Source of the DNA: Cohnella lupini
GTDB taxonomy: Bacteria; Bacillota; Bacilli; Paenibacillales; Paenibacillaceae
Direction of reading: 5' to 3'
Length of the DNA stretch: 64,000 nt
NCBI RefSeq assembly: GCF_003386205.1
Contig: NZ_QRDY01000012.1
Coordinates: forward strand, 1 to 64,000
This document shows, piece after piece, positions 18,161 to 25,323 of this stretch. The notes beneath the pieces are model-generated. The model did not search any database and had not been told where the DNA came from. It saw only the letters and a program-made list of their open reading frames with translations. Position 1 is the first letter of the stretch. Every line of letters starts with the position of its first letter. The position numbers were made by a program, and so were the translations under genes.

Positions 18161-18867
18161 TATCGCTCCCCCTCCTTAATGGACGAAGCTTGGAAAGCAA
18201 TCACCAGCTTAGCGCTTCCCCCTTTACAAGCAGAATCGAGCATCAGCCACTGTTCCTCCGTTAAATTCAAGTTAATAGAATCGATCGTCCCGTTCGCATC
18301 TCTTCTGGAAGCGTACATTCCTTCCTTGTCACCGCTCGCCATGGAAAGCAGATTCGGATTTTTCGGATTGTCGATTTCCAGGTTCGCGGCCGTCTTAACC
18401 CCCGCCACCCGGATCGAATCCGTATAAAGCTTGCGGGAAGCCGTCGAATCATCCGACAAATAAACGACAACCTCATCTCCGGCGCGTATGCCGTTCGATA
18501 CCGATTTGACGTATTCTCTCGGGATCTGGAACGTAGATTGACCAGCCCCTGGCAACAACCGATATTTATCCACCTTCCAGCGCAGCAACGGTTCGTCTCC
18601 TCCGAGCGGTACCGAGGTTTCCAATCCGATCGCCTCCTCTAAATCGGTGATCATCTCGGACGTTATGGCCGACCGGGGCAGCGTGACGATCTTCAGATGA
18701 TCCGACGTCAGCTTAGTACCCACGGAGACGAAGAGCTTGGGAACGACGACCTCCGTCGTCTCTTGCAGTTGGATCTGCCTTAATTGAAGCAAGTACACAC
18801 CGTAAACGAGCAAACCCGACAGAACCGCGGCCGACAAACTGATCGTCGCCTGTCTTCGTCTATTCAT
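18160..18867 (-). CDS. cpaB: CpaB-like SAF-domain protein, first gene of the tad operon
   Basis: A 235-residue membrane-anchored protein with helix 8-28 and a SAF-like domain (about 40-110: VPKLFVSVGTKLTSDHLKIV...VPLGGDEPL) followed by an RcpC/CpaB-type part with GDEVVVYL. It is thought to act in pilus assembly outside the membrane. ATG 18867 follows GAGGGA by five bases. The frame stays open upstream to an ATG at 18954 that would be translated through the terminator-like hairpin; that longer form is less likely. Confidence 0.75.
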   Translation of the reverse strand: MNRRRQATISLSAAVLSGLLVYGVYLLQLRQIQLQETTEVVVPKLFVSVGTKLTSDHLKIVTLPRSAITSEMITDLEEAIGLETSVPLGGDEPLLRWKVDKYRLLPGAGQSTFQIPREYVKSVSNGIRAGDEVVVYLSDDSTASRKLYTDSIRVAGVKTAANLEIDNPKNPNLLSMASGDKEGMYASRRDANGTIDSINLNLTEEQWLMLDSACKGGSAKLVIAFQASSIKEGER

Positions 18868-18890
18868 CCCATTCCCTCTCCCTCTTCGGA

Positions 18891-18940
18891 AAATAAAAAA
18901 GAACGCAAGCGTTGGAGGATTCCCTCCATCGCCTGCGTTC
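18891..18940 (-). terminator. Terminator-like hairpin in the tad operon leader (possible attenuator)
   Basis: On the minus strand an 18-base near-perfect stem (18923-18940 with 18901-18918, ATTC-complement loop) is followed by TTTTTTATTTT. The hairpin ends only 24 bases before cpaB. A good promoter lies upstream of it, so the tad transcript must read through it. An alternative small hairpin, CTGCG-AAGAA-CGCAG, would use the 5' arm and could prevent the terminator. Confidence 0.75.
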
Positions 18941-18979
18941 TTCGCAGCGAACATTGCCTATATCGGCTTGATAAGGCTC

Positions 18980-19008
18980 ACTATATCAAATGGCCGATCG
19001 CATGTAAA
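18980..19008 (-). promoter_or_regulatory. Sigma-A promoter for the tad operon
   Basis: On the minus strand, -35 TTTACA (19003-19008) and -10 TATAGT (18980-18985) with a 17-base spacer. It fires into a leader of about 100 bases containing the hairpin at 18891-18940. Confidence 0.7.
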
Positions 19009-19044
19009 GCCTTTTTTTGACAAATTACAACACCGCTTGCCTTT

Positions 19045-19671
19045 TTATCTAACAAAAGGGTTCTCGCGTCTTTCATCGCCGATCGTCGTCTCCTGCCCGT
19101 GTCCGGGCAATACGAGAACGTCCTCCGGCAACGTGTATAGCTTCTCGCGAATCGATCGATAGAGCTGCTCCTGGTTGCCCCCGGGCAAATCCGTCCGTCC
19201 GACCGAGCGATGAAACAGGGCGTCTCCGGCGAAAAGCAGATCTCCAACATAGAAGCTTACGCTACCCGGAGAGTGCCCCGGCGTATGCTTCACAAGAAAC
19301 GTTTCGCCGATCAACTCCAACGATTGACCGTCGGTAAGTAAATTCTCCGGCGCATCCGTCGTGATCTGCGGAGTAACGTCCGCCCAGCGATTGGAGCCGT
19401 TTTTCCCCGCGTCTGTTAGCCAATCCTTCTCGGCAGAATGGATATAGACGGGACAGCCATATCGTTTACGCAATGCATCCACACCGCCGATATGGTCGAA
19501 ATGGGCATGCGTCAACAGGATCGCTTCCACCTTCAATCCGTCTAACTTGCGCATAAGCGCTCCGTCCGCCGTCCCCGGATCGATAACGACGGCATTCGTC
19601 CTTTCGGAGTTCACGACGACATATGCATTCGTCTGCAGAGCTCCCAAGGAGTAACTTTGAAATGTCAGCAT
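19045..19671 (-). CDS. MBL-fold metallohydrolase (glyoxalase II-like)
   Basis: A 208-residue zinc hydrolase of the YcbL/glyoxalase II-like group. Metal ligands are THAHFDH near residue 55, His in HTPGHSPGS, Asp in LLFAGDALFHRSVGR and His in VLPGHGQET. The substrate is likely a thioester or similar small molecule. ATG 19671 is chosen with GAGG nine bases upstream; a TTG at 19686 that overlaps the upstream stop is an alternative. It follows the thioredoxin-like gene closely and shares its transcript. Confidence 0.85.
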   Translation of the reverse strand: MLTFQSYSLGALQTNAYVVVNSERTNAVVIDPGTADGALMRKLDGLKVEAILLTHAHFDHIGGVDALRKRYGCPVYIHSAEKDWLTDAGKNGSNRWADVTPQITTDAPENLLTDGQSLELIGETFLVKHTPGHSPGSVSFYVGDLLFAGDALFHRSVGRTDLPGGNQEQLYRSIREKLYTLPEDVLVLPGHGQETTIGDERRENPFVR

Positions 19672-19682
19672 CGGCGTTTTCC

Positions 19683-20249
19683 TCAAACCCCAGACAGAAT
19701 TTCGCGAATTTCCTGCAAAATAATGGTCTGATAGCCGGTATCCTCTCCGTAACGTCGTCCCATTTCTTCTCTGGCAACCTTGATATTTTCTTGGTAATCG
19801 GGCGCTTCCCTATCCGGGTTGGCAGCTTTAAAAGCGATCATAACTTCCTGAACATGCTTAGGACGCGCTCCCCATTTGCCCAGAAGATGTCCTCCCGTAT
19901 CTATGAACAACACGACCGGTATCGCGCGGCCGCCCATTGTCAGGTGCTCATCCATAAGATCTAAATTCTCTTCCATGATCAACACTTCCGTCGGAATTCC
20001 CGCTTTCTCCATCGCATGGAATACGACCGGAATATTACGCACCACGTCTCCGCACCAATCCGCCATCAGGATCATGCAACGAAGATCGTCGCGGTTGTTC
20101 AAGGATTCGTAGAACTCTTCCAATTCGGGATCGTTCCATTGAAAACGGTCTTGCCATGACTTGAAAGTGTCTTGGTTCTTCGTCATGCCGTCTACGAATT
20201 GACGCGGAGTAATGCCCTTATTTAACTTTGTCGCGATTAATTGGCTCAT
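19683..20249 (-). CDS. Thioredoxin-like protein with a single active-site cysteine
   Basis: A 188-residue protein of the Thioredoxin_9-like group found in Bacillales. The thioredoxin fold covers about residues 45-150, with MILMADWCGDVVRNIP in place of a CxxC centre and a cis-Pro segment GGRAIPVVLFID. Only one cysteine is left in the WCGDV motif, so it cannot form the usual active-site disulfide. It could be a monothiol oxidoreductase or a binding protein. The ATG at 20249 has GAGAGGGG upstream. Confidence 0.75.
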   Translation of the reverse strand: MSQLIATKLNKGITPRQFVDGMTKNQDTFKSWQDRFQWNDPELEEFYESLNNRDDLRCMILMADWCGDVVRNIPVVFHAMEKAGIPTEVLIMEENLDLMDEHLTMGGRAIPVVLFIDTGGHLLGKWGARPKHVQEVMIAFKAANPDREAPDYQENIKVAREEMGRRYGEDTGYQTIILQEIREILSGV

Positions 20250-20290
20250 CGTTCTTATAACCCCTCTCATAATCGGATCTACTGTTTATT

Positions 20291-20902
20291 TTAGTTGGTT
20301 TTGCGTCTTCTTCGCAAATATTGATTTATGAAAAAAACGATTAACAAAGCGATTGCTGCCCAAAGAATCCATTTGATAAGAGGAGCGGCTTCTTCGCCAA
20401 CTGTATCCCAATTATCGCCCAAAGACGAGCCCAGCCATACGAATAGAATAGACCATGGAATCGAAGCCAGAATCGTTAGCCAAGTAAACTTCCACAAATT
20501 CATCCTCGCCATTCCAGCGGGAATGGATACCACTTGCCTCATGACCGGTACGAAACGTCCGGTGAAAACGATCATGGGTCCGTATTTCTCGAACCATCTT
20601 TCCGCGATGTCGATATGTTTGGACTTCAGGTGTAAGTACTTGCCGAACCGATCCAGGAACGGCCTGCCTCCATAGCGACCGATCGCGTACAAAAGCCACT
20701 GTTGCAAGATCGCTCCGATGACTCCGCAAATGACGGCCACCGGAAAAGAAATGATGTCTTGATGGACGAGATAGCCTGCATAGCCAAGCACGATTTCGCT
20801 CGGAATGACTTCGATGGCAAGACCGATAATAATGCCCCAATAACCTAAACTCTCTATCCATACTAGAATTTGAGCCAACCATTCGTGCAGCGTATCCATC
20901 AT
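20291..20902 (-). CDS. DedA-family membrane protein
   Basis: A 203-residue multi-pass protein of the DedA/SNARE-associated family, related to proteins that flip undecaprenyl phosphate or affect membrane homeostasis. Conserved signs are the acidic EVIPSEIVLGYAGYL near the start, RFGKYLHL, and the FTGRFVPVMRQVVSIPAG motif with conserved arginines. Length is typical. It precedes the thioredoxin-like gene by 41 bases on the same strand. Confidence 0.9.
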   Translation of the reverse strand: MMDTLHEWLAQILVWIESLGYWGIIIGLAIEVIPSEIVLGYAGYLVHQDIISFPVAVICGVIGAILQQWLLYAIGRYGGRPFLDRFGKYLHLKSKHIDIAERWFEKYGPMIVFTGRFVPVMRQVVSIPAGMARMNLWKFTWLTILASIPWSILFVWLGSSLGDNWDTVGEEAAPLIKWILWAAIALLIVFFINQYLRRRRKTN

Positions 20903-21092
20903 AAATAAACCTACTTTCTTTCCCGAGTAAAGCTGCTTCGATGTGTTCGATAACCGTCTCTATTCTAGCACAACGCGGCCTCTTTCTTCCAGTAATACGG
21001 TACTCTTACAAAATCGTCGCAGGCTTGTCATGACCGGACGGGCCCATGCATACACTGCGATAGGTGGACAAAGTTGAAGAGGAGAGAGCGGA

Positions 21093-21542
21093 ATGAGCAA
21101 AATCGTAATTCTTAACCGGAAAAAGATCCAGTTGTACACGGTTATCGCGGCTGTCGTCATCTTGGCCGGCGCTTATATCGGCTGGCAACAGTCCAAGCCC
21201 GCGTTGGCGCCCGCAGGAGACAGTCCAAGGGTTCTCCAAATGGTTACGGGGGAATTCAAGTCAATTTCGGACAGCGGCAAAGAGCTTGAATCGTACGTCT
21301 TTAACCCGGGTACGGTCATTGCCAAGAAAGGCGAGCTCGTCGAGCTTCGCATCTCCGGCATTAACGGCCAGTCCCATCCCTTCGTCATCGAAGGCCTGAA
21401 CATCTCCGGCAACATCAACAAGGGCAAAACAACGGTTGTCCGCTTCACGCCTAAAGAAGCCGGAATTTATCCGATCATTTGTCAAACTCACGGAGATGCG
21501 AACAGCGGCGGACCCATGGTCGGATATCTCTACGTGCAGTGA
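21093..21542 (+). CDS. Membrane-anchored cupredoxin-domain protein
   Basis: A 149-residue protein with an N-terminal signal anchor (about 13-30) and an extracytoplasmic cupredoxin domain. Type 1 copper ligands are visible: His95 (GQSHPF), Cys130 and His133 (IICQTHG) and Met142 (GGPMVGY). It may carry electrons or bind copper at the outer membrane face. AGAGGAGAG precedes the start. No cytochrome oxidase genes lie nearby. Confidence 0.85.
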   Translation: MSKIVILNRKKIQLYTVIAAVVILAGAYIGWQQSKPALAPAGDSPRVLQMVTGEFKSISDSGKELESYVFNPGTVIAKKGELVELRISGINGQSHPFVIEGLNISGNINKGKTTVVRFTPKEAGIYPIICQTHGDANSGGPMVGYLYVQ

Positions 21543-21594
21543 CCTCTTCTCTCTTCCATGCATAGGGTATGGGAGAGAGGTTTGGTGAAGCCAG

Positions 21595-21906
21595 ATGAAG
21601 ATGTTTCAAGAGAAACATTCGTCTCCGCTTCCATCCCCGCGAAGCATTCGCAGGGCTTGCGGCAACGAACTGTATCGAACCGTAAAAAGACTTAAGCAGC
21701 ACGTCCCCGCCCCATTGGTCCAACAAGCCGAAGATCTTTACGTGAAACGGGTCATCGGAAATCTCATGTGGATCGTGGAAAACCGGAGTAACCGCAAGTT
21801 GTTGGCCGACTGGTGGGACGAAGAAATCAGCGAGGAAATCGCTTTGTTGTGGAATGTGGATCGAATCAAACTTATGCATGCCTTCCGCGATGCTTTCGGC
21901 GGGTAG
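21595..21906 (+). CDS. Small conserved-looking protein of unknown function
   Basis: A 103-residue, mostly helical, basic and soluble protein with several tryptophans (NLMWIVENRSNRKLLADWWD). It follows the cupredoxin gene by 52 bases and ends just before a strong terminator, so the two form an operon. No family was recognised. The start has only a modest ribosome binding site (GAGAGG about 18 bases before the ATG), so the exact N terminus is uncertain. Confidence 0.6.
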   Translation: MKMFQEKHSSPLPSPRSIRRACGNELYRTVKRLKQHVPAPLVQQAEDLYVKRVIGNLMWIVENRSNRKLLADWWDEEISEEIALLWNVDRIKLMHAFRDAFGG

Positions 21907-21923
21907 ACGGCAATGCTCCATCG

Positions 21924-21982
21924 CAACGGATGCCAAAAAGGAGACGACGCCCGTAGGCGGTCTCCTTTTTTGGCATCCGTTG
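21924..21982. terminator. Strong terminator between convergent genes
   Basis: A 22-base stem (21924-21945 with 21960-21982, one bulge) containing its own A and T tracts. It ends the cupredoxin operon and may serve the convergent gene at 22015 as well. Confidence 0.88.
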
Positions 21983-22014
21983 TCTGATAACGACTTGCAC
22001 GGGTCTGCTACGCT

Positions 22015-22377
22015 TTACCCTATGATCGCGAAGGTTTCCACTCCTGCCGGGATGAAACGCGTACGGAATAAGATCCCGTTGGCAGTGAACACGCGTAAAT
22101 TGTACGATACGTTAGTCAACGTCCGGACGTTATTGAAACGGACGACTCCGAAGCGATCGAAGCTTGCCGTCGAGACGATAGTAGTACCTCTCGTAAGGCG
22201 GGCGAAAAACCCGGTCGTATCGAACGGCACTCCGTTATTCTGAACCCATATGACGGTAAGACGGGGGAAAGTTGGATTATTGACGCCGACTTTGCAGGCG
22301 CGGGCGGATATTTTCTCCCGGATAATTCGGGATTTGTTAGTGTCGCCTAGCAATGGTTTTGGACGATGAACAGCCAT
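22015..22377 (-). CDS. Orphan 120-residue beta-rich protein
   Basis: A basic protein without signal peptide or membrane helix, starting MAVHRPKPLLGDT. The remainder alternates short hydrophobic strands with Thr/Asn/Arg-rich turns (LTVIWVQNNGVPFDTTGFFA; YNLRVFTANGILFRTRFIPA), suggesting a beta sandwich. AAGGAG lies seven bases before the ATG. Upstream is an 8-base match to the sigma-E -10 consensus, hinting at mother-cell expression and a spore-surface role. No family was recognised. Confidence 0.65.
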   Translation of the reverse strand: MAVHRPKPLLGDTNKSRIIREKISARACKVGVNNPTFPRLTVIWVQNNGVPFDTTGFFARLTRGTTIVSTASFDRFGVVRFNNVRTLTNVSYNLRVFTANGILFRTRFIPAGVETFAIIG

Positions 22378-22405
22378 GAAATCACTCCTTTGTCGCTTTT
22401 GCTTC

Positions 22406-22413
22406 AATGTATG
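22406..22413 (-). promoter_or_regulatory. Possible sigma-E-type -10 element
   Basis: The minus strand reads CATACATT, matching the sigma-E -10 consensus CATACAnT, 29 bases before the orphan gene. A convincing -35 at the right distance was not found. Confidence 0.3.
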
Positions 22414-22476
22414 TGATCGCAGAGATTGTCATCACGTACAAGCTCCCATCGCCTCGTCCATTTTACTGATTCAAAC

Positions 22477-22506
22477 AAAAAAACAGGCCTCATCGTGCCG
22501 GCCTGT
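22477..22506 (-). terminator. Terminator of the PilZ gene
   Basis: On the minus strand ACAGGCC and GGCCTGT pair around a ten-base loop and are followed by seven T residues. It starts 26 bases after the PilZ stop. Confidence 0.85.
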
Positions 22507-22531
22507 CCGATTAACCGCCTATTTCTTTGTT

Positions 22532-23242
22532 CTATTTTCCGTTAAAGCTTTTCTTAGCTCCTATATCACGTCTTGCTTGCGCATTCATCTCTACTTGCTG
22601 CCTCAATATCAATGCCCTAAGCGGTCTGAGCATTTCCGGCTCCAGCACCTGCATCTTGGCCCCGAAATAGGCCATATTCTCCTGAAGTTCGCGTCTGACG
22701 ATTTCGATTTCGCAACTAAAGCCTACTCCTATATTTACCGTTACCTTCAGCTTCGAATTCGCCGCGAAATACGGAGCGTCCTTCCCGGAGAAACTGATGC
22801 CCGATAAACTGATATCGTGAACCGTTAATTCCGCTCCTTCTTCGTAAGGCAAATCTTCTCCGTTATCGTTCAGTACGCGTACAATCCGGGCATTGCCGCT
22901 GATTTCCACCCTGGGATGCTCGCGCCGTTCCTTGAATCGCTTTTGCAAATCGGGCGGCTGCAGCAACGCGATGGCGCCTTCGTATTTCGCGAATACGATA
23001 GACGGCATGGATTGTATGCCCGCGGGCGAATAAATCGTGAGTTTGACCGTCTCGCCGAGCTCGAACTGCTCGTACTCATGAATCTCGACTTCGAATAGTT
23101 CTCCTTCAAGATGGGTCAAGACGCCTGTCGTTAATACGTTCTTGCCTTCGACGACGGTTCGGCAGTGCAGCAACACATTTAACGGAAGCAATTCCTTCTC
23201 CAACTCTGACATCTGCGATTTATTATCTCCGGCTTGTGCCAT
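22532..23242 (-). CDS. PilZ-domain cyclic-di-GMP receptor (YpfA/YcgR-like)
   Basis: A 236-residue cytosolic c-di-GMP effector. An N-terminal YcgR-like domain (about 15-105) is followed by a PilZ domain with both ligand motifs: RREHPR (RxxxR) and DISLSGISF (D/NxSxxG). Such proteins brake flagella or control surface and matrix functions. ATG 23242 has AAGGGTGG upstream; a TTG three codons earlier is possible. The gene is preceded by a c-di-GMP-I riboswitch and its own promoter, so both expression and activity would respond to c-di-GMP. Confidence 0.9.
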   Translation of the reverse strand: MAQAGDNKSQMSELEKELLPLNVLLHCRTVVEGKNVLTTGVLTHLEGELFEVEIHEYEQFELGETVKLTIYSPAGIQSMPSIVFAKYEGAIALLQPPDLQKRFKERREHPRVEISGNARIVRVLNDNGEDLPYEEGAELTVHDISLSGISFSGKDAPYFAANSKLKVTVNIGVGFSCEIEIVRRELQENMAYFGAKMQVLEPEMLRPLRALILRQQVEMNAQARRDIGAKKSFNGK

Positions 23243-23282
23243 GCCCGCCAAACCACCCTTCCGCTACTTCTAAAATGACTAT

Positions 23283-23327
23283 AAAAAAAAGGCGCCTCCG
23301 ACTATAGGAAGCAGCCTGTTTCGCCTT
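23283..23327 (-). terminator. Expression-platform terminator of the c-di-GMP-I riboswitch
   Basis: On the minus strand AAGGCG and CGCCTT close a hairpin with an inner CTTCC/GGAGG pairing, followed by eight T residues. It follows the aptamer closely and sits about 40 bases before the PilZ start, so ligand binding can decide read-through. Confidence 0.75.
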
Positions 23328-23445
23328 ATTCATCCCGTTGGGGACTAGTGGCAGCCAGGCTGTCATCGTTCTTGCGAACATTAGACCCTATGGCTTTGCG
23401 TCCTTGCTTTTCAGCAAGTTTGCCCTGATCGGATAACATAAATCT
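23328..23445 (-). promoter_or_regulatory. c-di-GMP-I (GEMM-I) riboswitch aptamer
   Basis: The minus strand contains the hallmark core AGGGCAAAC, a stem with a GAAA tetraloop (CTTGCTGAAAAGCAAG), GGACGCAAAGCC, which carries the tetraloop receptor, and a second arm ending in CAGCCTGGCTGCC. Order and spacing match GEMM-I. The closing P1 helix can form between TTATCC and GGGATGAA. It controls the PilZ gene through the terminator at 23283-23327. Whether ligand turns expression on or off cannot be read reliably by eye. Confidence 0.87.
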
Positions 23446-23453
23446 TTGCATCG

Positions 23454-23482
23454 ATTGTACCATATAATGCTATGAAGCGTAA
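23454..23482 (-). promoter_or_regulatory. Promoter of the riboswitch/PilZ transcript
   Basis: On the minus strand, -35 TTACGC (23477-23482) and -10 TACAAT (23454-23459) with a 17-base spacer, just after the stop of the diguanylate cyclase gene. Confidence 0.5.
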
Positions 23483-23493
23483 CTTGTTTTCTC

Positions 23494-25158
23494 TTAACGC
23501 GCCATGACGACTCGATTCCGTCCCTCGTTCTTGGCTCTATATAGCGCGGAATCGGCACCCGAGAATACCTCGCGCAAATATTCCTTCGGATCCTCGAAGC
23601 TCAGCTCTTCGCTCGATTCCGAGAGAACGCCCATGCTGATCGTCACATGTACCTTCTCCGAGCCCGTATCCACCCAATTGTCTCCGACGGCAAGCATAAT
23701 TCTCTCTGCTAACAGTTCCGCTTGCTCCCGGTTCGTATGCGGCAAGTAGATCGTGAATTCTTCTCCGCCGTATCTTGCCAGGATGTCCGTCCTCCGCAGC
23801 TTCGTGCGGACGATGTCCGCCGTGCTTCTGATAACTTCATCTCCGACCAGATGTCCGTATTGATCATTAATTTGCTTGAAATGATCGATATCGAACAAGA
23901 AAATGGCGAACGGAATCTGGTATCGCATATTCAACAGGACTTCATGCTCCAGTTGTTGCATCAAGTACCTTCTGTTAAAGCAACCTGTCAACCCGTCCGT
24001 AATAGCCATTTGCTCAAGCTTCTGATTCACTCTGAACAGTTCTTCCTGAATCGTGATCAATTCCAAATTCCGCTCGTGCAGCGCTTCGTTCTTCCGGTTC
24101 ATTTCCATGACCAGCTTGCGAAGCTCCGATACGTCATGGAACGTAATGATGCGACCTAACAAGGTTTTCCGGTCGTCGAGAACCGGGGAAATTTGAATGG
24201 ATACGTGACGCCCCGCGGTCTCCTGCAGGGAAAACTCCATTTGTATTCTCTCGTAGGGATGATGAATATACCGGTAGAGAAACTCGTACGTCTCTCCTTG
24301 AGCCTGCAACGGAGCCAAGAACTTCTCCATTTCGAAGTTATCGCCTTTGGCGGACTGTATGAAGGGCGATGCTCCCCTGTTTACCTCGAGTACTTTGCCG
24401 TTCTCGTCCACTACGATAATGCCGGTAGTCATATGTTCGAAAATATCCCTCTGCGCCATGCTCAATATATCGAACATTCCGAATCGATAGATAGCTATGA
24501 CAAAGCAAAGGTCGGAAAGCAATATGCCCAAGGCAAGTAAACCGGGTATAACGGGAAGCCATTGCTCCAATAACACATTAACGAGTATGTCCATAAGCCC
24601 AAACCCCGTCAAAACGAACATTCCGATTAAAGCGGTTGCAAGCTGCTTCCTTTGATTGACTGAGCTTACCGTCTTTAGGGCATGGAACATGTTCATCAAC
24701 GCGGTAAAAAAGTAGGCAAATTGGATGAGGACGAGCAACCAAAACAACGGTCCGTAAACTCGATCTAGATAGCTTCCGTTAATCGGAGACATGAATAGAT
24801 GATTCGGATTCCATAAGGCTCCGCCTACGCACAAAGCCGCCGGTAAAATATATACCAATAACCGCCCTACCTTTAACTGCTCCGCTCTTCCCGTCAAGAA
24901 AAAAACGAATACCAGCCATCCTGGCCCCAACATTCCCATTGCCAAGAACGACATGTTGATGAAGAGCAATTGAATATCGGGCAAGTCCGTCATCTTGACG
25001 GAGAATTGGCCAAGCGGCCACATCATCATGATAAAATGAAAGGCCAAATACACTTTATGCGTTTGGGTTATTCTATTAAAAGCGATTACACTGACGAACA
25101 GGACAAAAAGCACCACGAAAAGAATAAAGTCCGTCCATTGAAATCCCAACACATTCAC
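23494..25158 (-). CDS. Membrane diguanylate cyclase with 7TM sensor and PAS domain
   Basis: A 554-residue enzyme making c-di-GMP from GTP. Residues 1-225 hold about seven membrane helices of the histidine-kinase-N-terminal-7TM type. A PAS domain lies at about 235-345, a coiled coil at 345-385, and the GGDEF domain at 385-550 with active-site GGEEF (464-468) and an inhibitory RxxD site (Arg455-Asp458), so product inhibition is expected. The start is among GTG/GTG/TTG codons close to AAAAGG; the first is used here. Immediately downstream lies the riboswitch-controlled PilZ gene, a likely effector. Confidence 0.92.
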   Translation of the reverse strand: MNVLGFQWTDFILFVVLFVLFVSVIAFNRITQTHKVYLAFHFIMMMWPLGQFSVKMTDLPDIQLLFINMSFLAMGMLGPGWLVFVFFLTGRAEQLKVGRLLVYILPAALCVGGALWNPNHLFMSPINGSYLDRVYGPLFWLLVLIQFAYFFTALMNMFHALKTVSSVNQRKQLATALIGMFVLTGFGLMDILVNVLLEQWLPVIPGLLALGILLSDLCFVIAIYRFGMFDILSMAQRDIFEHMTTGIIVVDENGKVLEVNRGASPFIQSAKGDNFEMEKFLAPLQAQGETYEFLYRYIHHPYERIQMEFSLQETAGRHVSIQISPVLDDRKTLLGRIITFHDVSELRKLVMEMNRKNEALHERNLELITIQEELFRVNQKLEQMAITDGLTGCFNRRYLMQQLEHEVLLNMRYQIPFAIFLFDIDHFKQINDQYGHLVGDEVIRSTADIVRTKLRRTDILARYGGEEFTIYLPHTNREQAELLAERIMLAVGDNWVDTGSEKVHVTISMGVLSESSEELSFEDPKEYLREVFSGADSALYRAKNEGRNRVVMAR

Positions 25159-25205
25159 CTTTTCACTAAAGGGCTATATTCTTATAAATTGGAGAAGCAT
25201 GTTTT

Positions 25206-25235
25206 ATTTTACCATATCGCTTCTTTTTCCGACAA
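25206..25235 (-). promoter_or_regulatory. Promoter of the diguanylate cyclase gene
   Basis: On the minus strand, -35 TTGTCG (25230-25235) and -10 TAAAAT (25206-25211) with an 18-base spacer, 48 bases before the start codon. Confidence 0.55.
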
Positions 25236-25323
25236 CAGTATTACCGATAATAAACCAATTTATATGCGTTTTTTAGGAAAAAACAAGGACTTTTAACCTT
25301 CTTTTTTGTGACTTTAGACATAC

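Noticed and set aside
12795-18867. Tad genes as a conjugation or competence system
   Set aside because: The combination of CpaB-like SAF protein, CpaE-like ParA protein, CpaF ATPase and two separate F-domain proteins is specific to Tad/Flp loci; no relaxase, comG pseudopilins or DNA-processing genes are present.
18868-18954. N-terminal extension of CpaB from an ATG at 18954
   Set aside because: It would translate the terminator hairpin and T run into a Phe-rich segment and has a poor ribosome binding site; the ATG at 18867 has a good one.
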